Origin: Linnemannia elongata
Taxonomy: Eukaryota; Mortierellomycota; Mortierellomycetes; Mortierellales; Mortierellaceae
DNA: 64,000 bases
Direction: 5' to 3'
Assembly: GCA_036320915.1 (NCBI GenBank)
Contig: JAXBDG010000016.1
Span: 806,001 to 870,000, forward strand
In this document: positions 1 through 11,214 of the stretch, piece after piece
Layout of the letters: each line of letters opens with the position of its first letter
Numbering within the stretch: the stretch's first letter is position 1
The notes under the pieces: model-generated
The model's database searches: none
The model's input: only the letters and a program-made list of their open reading frames with translations
Told to the model about the DNA's origin: nothing
Position numbers and translations under genes: made by a program

Positions 1-716
1 CGTGCTCATTGATATCAAGACCATAACGATACGAGCAATGGAGGGCGTGCGTTTTGGTGCAAGAGACAAAAAAAAAAAAAAAAGCGGAGTGTCGTTTTGA
101 CCACAAAGAACAACGAATTTTGGTGGTTTGACAGAGACCGAGGTAAGGGTACAATCGCAGTCATTGGAGAGACCACAGGCTACTCCACCCAGCACAGGCT
201 CCGAACTTTCGGTAGACCATCGCCTCATATCAGTTAATGTAGCTTGTATCCACCGCAGGGTTCAAGGTTATCACGATGACTCCCTCGTACTTAGCAATAT
301 CATTTCGTTGGTCTGCCCGAAGCATCGAAAGACATGTTGCTGAAGGTAGTCTTGAGTGCGTTATTCACGCGTCTTGTTCCTTGTAAATTATCCTTTGCAT
401 TCCTTATTTTGTACGCGTGAAGGGAAACTGGGGTACCTAAAGAGACCACTGAGATAGAATAGTTCACTGAGGTATAGGATACCATTGCGGATGCCACATC
501 TGCTAGATCAACTGCCATGGAATCAAGTGCAAAAAAAACGCCTTTCATCGTCAGCATGCCAGTCCCTCTCCTGTATAAAACCCCATTACAACCATCTACC
601 TTTGTTTCTATCTATCTCACCCTCTCTCTCCGTTTCTTTTCCATAATCCTTTTTTTTCTCTCCATTGTAACTCACACATCACCACCACCATCTACCTACG
701 CATCGCTGCCTCAACA
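1..716. other. Window edge and promoter region, no gene seen
   Basis: No convincing coding region on either strand. There is an A-tract near 69-82. The right end is the promoter and leader of the small gene that starts at 717: a TATA-like box at 574-579 is followed by a pyrimidine-rich leader from about 600 to 716. The short open frames here overlap each other on opposite strands and show no recognisable family. Confidence 0.6.
574..579 (+). promoter_or_regulatory. TATA box of the 717-1184 gene
   Basis: TATAAA lies about 140 bp before the ATG and is followed by a CT-rich leader typical of this window's genes. A transcription start about 30 bp downstream would give a leader of roughly 110 nt. 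Confidence 0.45.
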
Positions 717-1184
717 ATGCAGAAAAACGAAATCGTATCCCGAATCAAACTCGCCTGCCGTGACATCGAGGCCCTTGAGAAAAACGAAGAAATATACCTC
801 GACTTACTCCAGCGCCCATCCAACAACCGCTCAGAAGAGACGGTCTTTAATGCCACCCTCGACATGCAACCACACCGCCGCGCCTTGTTTGAAGTCAGAA
901 AGCGGATCTTCGAACACGCCCTCGAACACCACAACTTGATCAATTCTCTCCGCACGATCGACGAAGGCCTGGCAAAGTCGAGTAACTTTGTTTTCGCGCA
1001 CATGATGTTGAAGCGGATGGAACAACTCCAGCGTGAAGTTAATGAGTACGATTCTCAACAGGGTGCGGTTGTGGAGAGGAACAAGGACCACGCCGACAAG
1101 AACCGCGAGTTGATCGCTAAGATTAAAAGTATTTACGACGCTCCCGAGCCTCACCCAAAGTCTCGATTTTGGAAACGAAAGTAG
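717..1184 (+). CDS. Small helical coiled-coil protein, unknown function
   Basis: This is a single-exon frame of 155 residues ending in TAG. I do not recognise the family. The sequence is highly charged and looks almost wholly helical, with heptad-like stretches rich in Glu, Lys, Arg and Leu and a basic tail (KSRFWKRK). It has no signal peptide, membrane segment or cysteine-rich motif. The start was chosen because it is the first ATG after a CT-rich leader (CAACAATGC context) and a TATA box lies 140 bp upstream. Codon use favours C-ending codons like the clear genes nearby, which supports it being real. It converges with the multicopper oxidase gene. A role as a small adaptor or complex subunit is possible, but nothing shows it. 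Confidence 0.6.
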   Translation: MQKNEIVSRIKLACRDIEALEKNEEIYLDLLQRPSNNRSEETVFNATLDMQPHRRALFEVRKRIFEHALEHHNLINSLRTIDEGLAKSSNFVFAHMMLKRMEQLQREVNEYDSQQGAVVERNKDHADKNRELIAKIKSIYDAPEPHPKSRFWKRK

Positions 1185-2129
1185 GAATCACCATTGGATC
1201 ACCTCCTGAATGGTAATTAGTGTTCTCATTCTATCCCCCTTGAACAAAACACGTTGATTGAGTAAAATATAAAAAAAAAACAATCTTCCTCAGCTGATAG
1301 AAATTCTACAAGTGATGTGAAGCATTAAAAAAGCGTTCATTCTGCTGGTTCAAAAAAAAAAAAAAAAAAAAAAAAAATAGAGTGGGTCCTTTGGTCGCAT
1401 GTGACAAAAGAGTGTTAAGAAAAAGAAAACGGAAAGCATTCCCTTAATCAGGAAAAAAAAAATCCCCTCTCCAAGGAGCGGGAACGGACTGACCATTGCT
1501 CCAGTGTGTAAAAACATGAAAAAAAGGTGGACCAGGAATAACAAGGCAGCTCTAATTGGTCCTAATTGAACGCCACCAATAACCCAGGAACAAAAAGCAG
1601 TGTTCCAACTAGGCAACTAGGCGTGCTAGCCTTAGCTCGCAAAAGAGAGAGTGGGAAGGGACTTGACATGGGATAAGAAGATTCAGACTCTGTCATCTAC
1701 TTTGGTGTATGACAGTGAATGAATGGGAATATAATCCGGGACAGGTTGGCGCTGTTGACGATGTTGCCCATGGTGACTGGATCAAGCGTGTAGTCGAGTG
1801 AACGAATGTCGGTGACCAAGATGTGAGAATGAGAGTATGTTGATGAGAGAAGGGATGGAAGGAAGCGAAGGGTAAGAGTAATAGTCATGCAGAGCAAGGA
1901 ATGGTATGCAAGGTCAAATAGAGAATAGGAGAGGAAAAGAAAAGGACGGGGAGGGTGATTGTGTAAGAAAGAAGAAAATGTGCCATCCTTAAATCCAGGA
2001 TGCCACAGTCAGAGGATGCACCACACTTTTATTCTGATACAACCACGAAAAAGATTGACGACGGAGGTTCACTCGAAGCACTCTGCTTCGAAATCCTCGG
2101 CAGTCCGGCGAATTAGCGTCCTGCATTCT
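1185..2129. other. Convergent 3' intergenic spacer
   Basis: This spacer lies between the 3' ends of the small coiled-coil gene and the multicopper oxidase gene. It holds an A-run near 1351-1377 and several shorter A-tracts. No frame resembles a protein family, and no tRNA was seen. Confidence 0.6.
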
Positions 2130-4575
2130 TTAGGCGGAGCACATCTTCTTGAGCTCTGCTGGGATCTTGAATGCCTGCTCATGTCATGCGCAATAGTGAG
2201 GAATAGAGAAAAAGAAAGAAGAAAAGCTCACAGTTAGTATTTTCTTTTGTTCACACATCTGTAGAAAATATACAAGAGACAATAAGTATACGTAAGATGA
2301 GTTACCTTCACAGCAGTGGGCAAGGAAAGGAATTGGACCATGAGTCCAGCATCAAGATGGGGGTTGATGTGACAATGGAAGGGCCACATGCCAGGATTGT
2401 CGTTGACGAATCGCAGGACAGTGTATCCGAAGGTCTGCAAGGTGACAGTGTCTCGGCGAAGTGGGTTGATCGTATTGAGAGGACTCTCCCCAGGGATGTA
2501 TCGTCCTTTGCCCTCACCAACGACATACACTTGGTGTCCATGCTGATTTGTTTGAAGGAAAAAAAAAAGCAAAAGGGAGAGCAGGTTAAGGAAGAGAATG
2601 TACAAAAACAAAGGAGGGACTTGAATATTTGAGGCACGGAACGTGCAACAAGGCATACCAGATGGAATGGGTGAGACCCTTCATCGTAATCTAAAGTGAA
2701 AAACAGTTAAAAGCAGAAAAGAGTTACAAACAAAATGTCAATCACAAACACATCAGTCTCATCCTCAGTTAAACAACAAAGTAGGATCGACGTACTGTTG
2801 ACAACAAGCTCGACGGTCTGGGTTTGGTTCAAGGTGACGATAAACTGCGTTGCCGCAAACTTGGTGTTGACCTTGTTGGCCTGGAACAAGGTCGCTGCCT
2901 TCTTGAGAGGCACCCATGAGGTCTCGTTGACGTACCCCAGACTGACTCGCTTCTTGGTAATCTTCTGGAACGACATATCCAGAATCACCTGGATGTCCGC
3001 AGGAGGTGCATCCCGGACCACAAATGGCTTCAACTTACTCGCCTCCAGATCCAAGCATCGTCCAGGCCACGCCTCATCCGCCCAATCAAACGATTTTGCA
3101 GTCTGGCTCACTGGTGCACCAGCGTAGTGAACAAGAGCCTTGACCGATGCATCCAAAGCTGGGTTCTCCTCATTAAAACAGTTCAAGTTCATCTGGGCAC
3201 GGATCCAGTAGTTGTCGACCTTTTGGTTCGCCTGGACAATGGCTGAGTACCGTTGACCAACATGGATTGGGATGCGATGTACATCCACGGGCTGCATATC
3301 AACACCATCAGCCTCGATGACGCTCAATGTATGGTTGTCCATAGAGAATTGGAAATCAGCAAAACTACCCGCGTTGATGATTCGAATGCGGTATCGCAGA
3401 CCCGGCTGGAAATCAAAGACGGATCGAGGGGCGTTGGATTGACAGGGAGCATGGGTTGGGAAGAGGGCTTGTGGGTCGAGGGTGCAGTTGAAGAAGTTGC
3501 GACCGTTGATGAGGCCGTTGTCTGGGACGGGTTCACTTCCATCGCTTGCTGGGCTGAGGTACCAGGAAACGAGGGTTGGTGAGGGTGTGTGGTAGTAGTC
3601 TGAGAGCATGACGATGACATCCTCGTCGTAATGACCGAGATGTGCCTCTTTGGGGCTGTGGATCACCAATGGTCCTGTAGACAAAAAAAGAAACTGTAAG
3701 TCAGAGCTAGATGGTCTCCCAATGCTCAATAGATCCTCACAATACTATCCAAAGAAAAACATCATCCAAAACCTTACCGACGATGCCGTCGACGTATTGG
3801 GATGCAGCATGGGCATGCCACCAGTAGGTTCCCCACTGGTTGGGAACAGTGAAGTTGTAGGTGAACGACTGTCCTGGAGGGATCGGGCACTGAGTAACTC
3901 CTCCGCTTCCATCCATCCAGTTTGTACCTGATTCCAAATCCATCAGTGAAACAATAGTGTGTCAGTGATTGGGAATCGAGACAAAAAATCCAGGTACAAA
4001 AAAAAACAAGAATTAGCGGCACATGAGAATGAGTAGCTGCTTACCGTTCTGGAACATGCCATGCCAGTGGATGGCAGTGCCGTTCGTCAAGTTATTGGTC
4101 ACCTTGACCACAATCCTGTCTCCAGTGTTGGCTTCGATCAGTGGTCCAGGAAACATACCTATCATACATCAAAAATTATGTCAGTCATCTGAAACTCAAC
4201 GAAAGTACAGAAGAGACAAGAACGATGACTTTGTCCGCGACCAGTGAATCTCAATTGTCCATTCTTACCATTAACGAGAAGCATGGGTCGTTCAAGACCA
4301 TCAGGTGCAATTGTTTTCTGCGAGATAGTCCACTCATAAGTCCGAGTTGTCGGAGTAGCATTGATAATAAAGTTCTTATTGAGGTGGAACTGTCCAGGGT
4401 TATTCCATGGTTGAGCTGGCGCTGCTGCTGCTGCAGTGGCATCAGAAGCAAGGGATATAGGAGGAGTGGTGGCTGCTTGACGTCGATGCAGGCTAGGTAG
4501 TGTGACACTTGCAACTTGCAATGCTGTAACCAGGAGGGCGCCAAAGAGAAAGACCTTGCGGATAAGCACAGTCAT
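2130..4575 (-). CDS. Secreted multicopper oxidase (laccase/ferroxidase-like)
   Basis: Seven exons: 4269-4575, 4045-4158, 3778-3927, 2796-3674, 2659-2690, 2306-2542 and 2130-2174, giving 587 residues. Multicopper oxidases take electrons from phenols or metal ions and reduce O2 to water. An N-terminal signal peptide ([20 protein letters not shown]) predicts secretion. All four copper-ligand motifs are present: HWHG near residue 133, WWHAHA, HPFHLHGH (across the junction of the 32-nt exon 5 and exon 6) and [13 protein letters not shown]. The axial position ten residues after the type-1 cysteine is Leu. The C-terminus is short and polar (KKMCSA) with no membrane anchor, so it is unlike membrane-bound Fet3. 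Laccase versus ferroxidase cannot be decided from the motifs. An upstream in-frame ATG at 4653 exists, but the one at 4575 starts the signal peptide directly. Confidence 0.93.
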
Positions 4576-7036
4576 GGTTTCGTCGGAGAGGGGTATATAA
4601 CAGAGCTGTTCTGTTGCTTTTGTTGTGTGTGAGTGAATGGGCGAGAAGTGCAAATGGGACAGGTTCAGATACTAAGTGCTTATAAAAGAAAAAAAAATGA
4701 AAAAATCAAAGTGATCGAGTTGGCCAAACGTTGTTGGAATATGGCAGAGAGGGACTTGATATTGCTCTCAAAGTTCAAGTTCACTCTCTGTATTTTTCAG
4801 CGAAAATCTACTTATGAACTAACTGCAATTTTCTCTCCCATATCAGATCCTATGGTTTTTAGATCTGATTACCACTTCACTACTCTTCCTTTTGCAATAC
4901 CGGTTGTTCATAAAATCAGATGTTGTCGGTCGTTTTGTTGTTGTCCTTTTGCAACTCTGCTATTTTTCCTCTGCTATTGGATCACTCTCATACTCACCAG
5001 AAGCAAAGTGCAACACATTAGTCCATCTACGAGCAGAAAAAAAACCATGTTTCTCCGGTATGCAGGAACATGCAAGAGGAACACTGACATGCCCAAACAT
5101 TTTGTATTTCCGAGGTCGACCTATGCAGCTTATTTTCTCCGAATAAGTACCTCGCTACCGAATAAAAGCCCTTGGCATCGGCAGGTTCGGCACCCACCTC
5201 AATTGATTCGCCCATGGACGACAAAGTCGTTGAAACACTAATTTACCATCTTTCGGCGTCCATGCTCTGACTGGACGTTCTGAGATTGAACCGGACTGGG
5301 TCCCACTTTTGTCGCGAGAATAAAGATGAAGGGCAGCCTGGACCTTTTGTCATCTCACTTCGGCAGTTTGTCCCGCGGGTCTAACATGACTCGGCATGGC
5401 GTTGTCATCGTTATTGTTGTTGTTGCTGTTGTTGGGGGAGGAGGAGATGGCGCTTGTGAGCACTTTGTCTGTTGTTGCTAACGAGAAAATGACCAAAGGA
5501 CAACATGAGGAAGAACGTCGTTTACTCATGTCATCGTCAAGATCTGTGTTTACTTGTTTATTGTTGTTTTCGTTGTTCACTTCGGACATTCTGAACGTGA
5601 GTTCGGCAAGGCAAGGCAAGGCAGGCGGGCACTGGAAGCAGGGATGTAATCCAATCATCCAACCAAACGACTCTCAACGGGCCTTGCGTGTGACCTCATG
5701 GGCCGGACTATTGGTTGGCAATCCTGCCGAAATTGAACCCAAATAAGCAATCATGGACCCTGGTGGGCATGCTCTTTTGTGGTGGGAAATGAGAGCCCTC
5801 CTCTCTTTCGCTCCAACTGGACAACAAACACACAGACGCGGATAGGGAATGAGGGGCAAGCGACACCTAATAGCCTAATAGGAGATGAGGTGCGAGAGAA
5901 AGGCAGAAAGAGAGAGCGCGCGGGCATGGACCCGTTTTGAGCCAATGACTGCACTCCCAGGCCGCATGGTGGATGCTATTGGCTACAAAGGCGAGACTAA
6001 GGCGGGCAGTTACCATGTCCCCCAACCCCCTTCTATCCAAAACCCTGCTTTTCGCTCTTGTTGTCTTTGTCAGTTACCAGGAGGAGATTGAACCAAATTA
6101 CAAAAACAAAAAAAAAACAACCGAGCGACCAAGTGTAGTTCATCCAGTCTTTCTCTCCTTCTTTCTCATCCAATCAACGCACATGCACCTTTTCCGTTGT
6201 CCAGTTGGATTGGCTTGCTACCAATTTCTTTGCTCTCTTATTCTACCTCCTCCTCGTTTTTTGCCCAAAGGGTAATAACTACTAGCTCGGTCTTTACTGC
6301 TTTCGTCTGAAGTGAGATGAAAGCATGACAATATTGGGCAAAGTGCTCACAAGATGAACAAAGCGAGACGGACGCATTGCCTGAGGGCGAATCGATCATC
6401 CATCCTCACAACGACCAAGGTTTGCATTCGTTGGTCCTCTTTTGGCAATTCGGCAGCGAGAGTTAGTCTTCCTGTCGATATGGTGTCATTTCCTCCTTCA
6501 AAACGCTCGTATGGGACCGAGAGATGGTTGGTCTTGGTCAACAATGTCCAACTGTACAGCACATACCGGTTATTAGACAGAGTCGGGTCCCTGCTTCTGC
6601 ACGGCTGCTCTTTGTTGTTGAAGTTGTTTGGCATCGAACCTCGAACCTTTCCTTCTCTTTCGACGATGAAATCCTCCTTAACGTCGCATCACCTCGTTCT
6701 CCTCTTTTCGCAATCTACAATGTCATGCAAGATGCCAATGACCCCATCTTCGGAGCACTATTACTCTTTCTATCGTCTGTAAAGGCCAGCCGACTGAATG
6801 GACTGGACCTGAACTAGACCTGAATTGAACAAAAACATGATCGGATAGGATGCTCTCCGAATCGCAAAAGGGAAAAACTGTCAGCTTGCGTGGGAACAGA
6901 GTTTGCCTTCGTTCTTAATCCTATAAGAACGCATGGCTCATTCCCGTATTCCATTTCTTTTTTTCTTCCTTGTCACCTTCTTTGTTAACCTTCCTCAGAC
7001 CTTCCCTCAACCTCCAAAAAACCAAAAGTTATCACC
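4576..7036. other. Long divergent spacer, no gene supported
   Basis: These 2.46 kb separate the divergently transcribed oxidase and phosphoesterase genes. The open frames are short and overlap, and they contain GTT/CAA repeat products such as a poly-Leu stretch near 5400-5440. No splice-joined model with family resemblance emerged. A TATAAG at 6922-6927 probably serves the gene at 7037. Confidence 0.5.
6922..6927 (+). promoter_or_regulatory. TATA-like box of the phosphoesterase gene
   Basis: TATAAG lies 110 bp before the ATG at 7037 and is followed by a CT-rich leader, so its spacing suits the core promoter of this gene. Confidence 0.35.
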
Positions 7037-8084
7037 ATGCTGTTCAAGAAACTCGCTTCCCTTGCCTTGTTGGCTGCCGCTGTCACTGCCCAGGTCCCCA
7101 AGGGCAAGGCTTTCGACCATATCTTCATCGTCTTTCTCGAGAACACTGTATGCTCTACATTTTCTTCTATATTTTCTCTGCATTCGAGTTCAGCCTAATG
7201 TCAACGTGCTCATTCGTCCTCCCAAATCCTAGACTGTACTAACCCGGATTCCCGTCTCCTATTACCTTGCTCTCCCTCAATAGGACTACGATCTGGCCAA
7301 CTCTGACCCCACCCTTCGTTCCCTCTTCTCGAGCGGCGTTGCCCTGAACAACTACCACGGAGTGGCCCACCCCTCCCAGCCCAACTACTTTGCCGCCATC
7401 GCTGGAGACTACTTCGGATACAGGGACGACAGCGCTCACAACCTGGGAACTTCCTACAAGACGGTCGTCGACCTTTTGGAGGAAAAGGGTCTGACATGGA
7501 GATCTTACCAGGAGAACATGCCCTCGGTCTGCTACACCGGTACATCCTCCAAGAGTCTCTACTACCGCAAGCACAACCCCTTCATCTCGTTTGACCTCAT
7601 CTCCAAGAACGCCACCCGCTGCAAGAACGTCGTCCCCTCGACCCAGTTGCAGACCGACCTCCAATCCGGATACCTCCCCAACTACTCGTTCTACACCCCC
7701 AACATCAAGAACGATGGTCACGACACCACCGTCGCTTATGCCAGCAAGTGGTTCTCGGGTTTCTTGGCCCCTCTCCTGTCCAACCCCACTTTCAACAACA
7801 ACACCCTCGTCGTCTTGACCTTTGACGAGGCTGATGACTACACTGACAGCACCAACCACGTCTTGGGACTTTTGCTTGGTGACGCCGTCAAGAACATCAA
7901 GAACACCGTCGACTCGACTTTCTACACCCAGTACTCGCTCATTTCGACCGTCACCTCCAACTGGGGTCTTAGCAACCTTGGCCGTAACGACATCAACAAG
8001 CCCCTCTCGAACGTCTTTAACTTCGTTGCTGCCCTCACCGGCTACCAGAACGTGGCCGTCACCAACCCCCCTCCCCTGAACTAG
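7037..8084 (+). CDS. Secreted phosphoesterase, acid-phosphatase-like
   Basis: Two exons, 7037-7147 and 7284-8084, give 303 residues; the intron is phase 0. The N-terminus MLFKKLASLALLAAAVTAQ is a signal peptide. The mature part fits the phosphoesterase family that includes fungal PHOA acid phosphatases and phospholipase C-like enzymes, which hydrolyse phosphomonoesters or phosphodiesters outside the cell. Matching motifs are FDHIFIVFLENT near the mature N-terminus, GVAHPSQPNYFAAIAGD (nucleophile region), YTPNIKNDGHD, and LVVLTFDEADDY with metal-binding acidic residues. Several NXT/NXS sequons suit secretion. The TATA-like box is at 6922, and an AATAAA occurs at 8300 downstream. The exact substrate is not shown by the sequence. 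Confidence 0.9.
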
Positions 8085-8299
8085 AGGGACTAAAAAAAAA
8101 GATACCCCTTTGTATGTACACCCATGACATGTGGGCTGGATGGGCTTTATAGGATAGCTTTCTTTTCATTGTCTTATGTACTATACATTTTGTACGGTAG
8201 CCGAGTATCCAGCAACAATGGGTTTTGCATGCAATGTTTGCATTCCTCATATTTGAGCCTTTCAGGAGAGCATTTTTAGTCTAGGTCGCTTTTACCGAA

Positions 8300-8305
8300 A
8301 ATAAA
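8300..8305 (+). terminator. Possible polyadenylation signal
   Basis: AATAAA lies 216 bp past the stop of the phosphoesterase gene. It is a plausible cleavage and polyadenylation signal, judged by sequence only. Confidence 0.3.
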
Positions 8306-8507
8306 CTCCCATAAAACACAACTAAGAGCAAAAACAGAAAAAACACAGAAAAAACGCGAGAGAACGAGAGCGGGAAGGGAGAGAGAGAAACGAGGAATGG
8401 AAAGAAGGAGCAAAACTTAGTCTACAAGGTACATGTAGCTAGTTAGAGGGATAAGCTAGTCTTTCGAATGCAAGCGCGGTTCATCATGATATGCCATTTC
8501 TACCTAC

Positions 8508-8508
<1 letters not shown>

Positions 8509-8544
<36 letters not shown>
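8509..8544. repeat. (TATC)n microsatellite
   Basis: About nine tandem TATC units, preceded by two TACC-type variants. Confidence 0.9.
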
Positions 8545-9009
8545 ACTCCCTCTCTCACCTCACCCCTGTTTCTATTTCGCGTCCTGGTACGTACCGTTGG
8601 TAATATAACTTTTCGTCTCGAGTACCTAGGGTATCTCATTGTCATACCCTTACATGCCTAATGAGTCGGTGTATCCTTATTTGTCTTTGTTTTTAACTAG
8701 CTACTTGTTGTACTCACAGTCGCTTAGTGGTATATTCAAGACGTAATCCTTCTCATTCCTCACCAATGTTGGACTCATTGCAGACAGCGTGCACCAATGG
8801 TGCAATCGTGGGAAAAGAAGGTGTGAAGGAGGAGTTTTACGAGAGTACAGCCCAACCCTACTTCAAACCTAAGAACCACGATCGACACCACCTCCACTAT
8901 ACAAAAAAGCGGTCCCGTTTCCCAATGTCGGTTCGTCTCTCAGAATAGAAAAAATCTAGCTCTGAAAATTCCAAGAACACAAACACACCTAAAATAAGGA
9001 GAGAAGACA

Positions 9010-9032
9010 GAGAGAGAGAGAGAGAGAGAGAG
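9010..9032. repeat. (GA)n microsatellite
   Basis: An uninterrupted AG/GA dinucleotide run. Confidence 0.9.
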
Positions 9033-9477
9033 GAGGGACTTTGAAAAGCTACAAAAACACGAGGTGTACATGTGTTTATACTCGACATTCCTTAGTCTGT
9101 GATTTTGTTTTTCTTGTGAGAGCAGCCCTTCTATTGTTCTCAATTACTTCTTAACTCAGACGTAGATAATTCAAGGTATGCTTGCTTGCATGCATGTCTG
9201 CATGGCAACTCCAAGAAGGTACATACAAGAGGGGGAAGGGAGAGGAGAGGGCTCTTTGGTAGCAAAGGGGCCAAGGGGCCAGAATGTCGAATTGAATGTA
9301 ACCAAGAAAGGCAATGGTTATGTGTAATGCTCTTCGTTGTATTTTTCATGCATGGTAACAGAGTCGTTTGTCGGCGACGCTGCTGGGTAAAATGGACACA
9401 TGTCGTGGTACCTGTGGAGCAATGGTCTCGTGGTTAGGGGGTGAGACTGGAACTGGGGATGGGGTAGTGGGTGATGG

Positions 9478-9535
9478 TACTTGAGCGTTGCATTGTTGGG
9501 TGAGGATACTTGAGCGCTGCATTGTTGGGTGACAC
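9478..9535. repeat. 29-bp tandem duplication
   Basis: Two adjacent copies of a 29-bp unit beginning TACTTGAGCG. They differ at one internal base and in the last few bases. Confidence 0.85.
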
Positions 9536-9856
9536 TAGGGAGGATGGTCACCTTCGAGGGATGTGTGTTGTACACCTTGTGTATATGCTCTGTCAAGCAT
9601 GTTGCGATAGAGGTAGAAAACGTGTACGTGAAGATGTATATGTGGAGTGTGTGTGTGAGAGAGAGAGAGGGTGTGTGTGTGTGTGTGTTTGTGTGTGAAA
9701 AAACACGCAACTGTAGCGCTGCCTGCATGAGGTGGTTGACAATCTAGACTTGAGTTCGAAGCAAGAAATACAGACGAGCCCTTTCCCAACATTTCGCTTG
9801 ACTGGACTTTGTCTTAAGCAAAACACATTCAAGAGATTTTCAAGTACAACTTCGAT

Positions 9857-9941
9857 CCAGGAACCATCACTTCAGTTCCAGGAAGCATCATTGTTTTCAG
9901 GAACCATCAGCGTTAGGGTTTGGGTTCAGGAACGATCAGTC
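9857..9941. repeat. Dispersed CAGGAACCATCA repeats
   Basis: Four imperfect copies of CAGGAACCATCA (with variants AAGC and AACG) spaced 16-30 bp apart in otherwise non-coding DNA. Confidence 0.75.
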
Positions 9942-11214
9942 AAAGAAAAATAAAGAAATGTGATTGGTCGGAGTATTGAATAATCAAAATGGGCCAAAAG
10001 GAATTCTTGGAGGGAAAAAAAGAGGGGTTACTTTCAACGTTTCAGGGTTGGAAATGGTGCAATGGATGCAATGGATGCATGGTGATATGGACGGGAGATT
10101 GCACTCCAAAATGCCACAGATATGAATGAGGATGCCGACAAGAACGATGAGGTAAAGAAAGAGGGAAGTGAGAGGGGGGAACAGATAATAGTAGAAGAGA
10201 GGGTTGCTGACAGTGTATGTGAGAATAAGAGAGGAATTCAAGAAAAAGGGGAGGGATAGAGGGAGCAGAGTGGGTAGGGAAGGTGGAAGTGCTGGGAAAA
10301 AGAGCGAACAAAACGCGTGTAACGTTTAAGTCGAAAATTGGAGGGAAGAGAAAAAGGGCCAAGAGGAAGAGGTACTTCTGGGTTGGATTGTTCACATGTT
10401 GTTGATATGCAAGAAGGGACTAAATACAAATTTAAAAAAAAGGGGAGGCGGTGGCAGAGTACTCCCGATCGTGTAATTTGCCGTCGGTTATTATTTTTAA
10501 TATTCATTTTTCTTCCCTCTTACCCATTCCCTCTCATTCATTCCCTCCCTTCGAGAAGAAAAAAAAAACAACAACTGGGAGTGAGTGGCTCTTCCTCTCT
10601 CTCTCTCGCTCTCTTGATTTTGGGTTCGTCTATCCTTTACCGTCGTTGTGCGCTGCAGGGGACAGAAAAAGAAATAAGCCTCGATCGAACAATGCGAATA
10701 ATGCGAGCAAACTAACCCGAACCAAAGTCAATAAACGCACATACTCTTTCTTCTGTACAGCAAAACGCAAAATACATAAGCCAGGGTACAAACATACTCT
10801 ACACTACATTGCCATAATGGACTCTCTTTCTCCTTCGCCTTCCCTCCCTTTTGGCTTACAAGTATCACACAGAGACAAACAGAGACATACACATGTCGCA
10901 AGGACAAAGCGACAACGGCCAACAAGGAGAATTTCAGGAACCACCGTTCCTCTTTAAAAGCAGCCCTTTCCCCTCCCTCGGTATTGCTTTTTTCTTTTCT
11001 CCTTACGCTCAATCGTCCCTCTCTCGCCCCACCCTATCCTCTCTCTCTCTTCTCTACCCCTGGTAGCTTCCACAGATCGAAGCTTACTTGCCCTTCCCTT
11101 TGCCTTCGCAAACATCTCCAACGACCCCTACCCGCTCTTCACGCATACCTTTACCCACTAGTACCTACTGTACTCTCATACCCTTTAATCTACCTTTTCT
11201 CACACTCACTTACC

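Larger units (their letters stand above)
8085..11214. other. 3.1-kb spacer with microsatellites and direct repeats
   Basis: No gene is supported. The stretch holds an AATAAA at 8300, a TATC microsatellite (8509-8544), GA (near 9010-9032) and GT (near 9669-9690) runs, a 29-bp tandem duplication (9478-9535), repeated CAGGAACCATCA elements (9857-9941) and a CT-rich leader before the next gene. Frames across the GT/GA tracts encode only low-complexity peptides. Confidence 0.6.

Noticed and set aside
9660..9692. Possible telomere-like or CRISPR-like repeats around the GT run and the GTTAGGG near 9912
   Set aside because: Only a simple GT microsatellite and a single TTAGGG copy are present. There is no spacer-repeat periodicity and no telomeric array.
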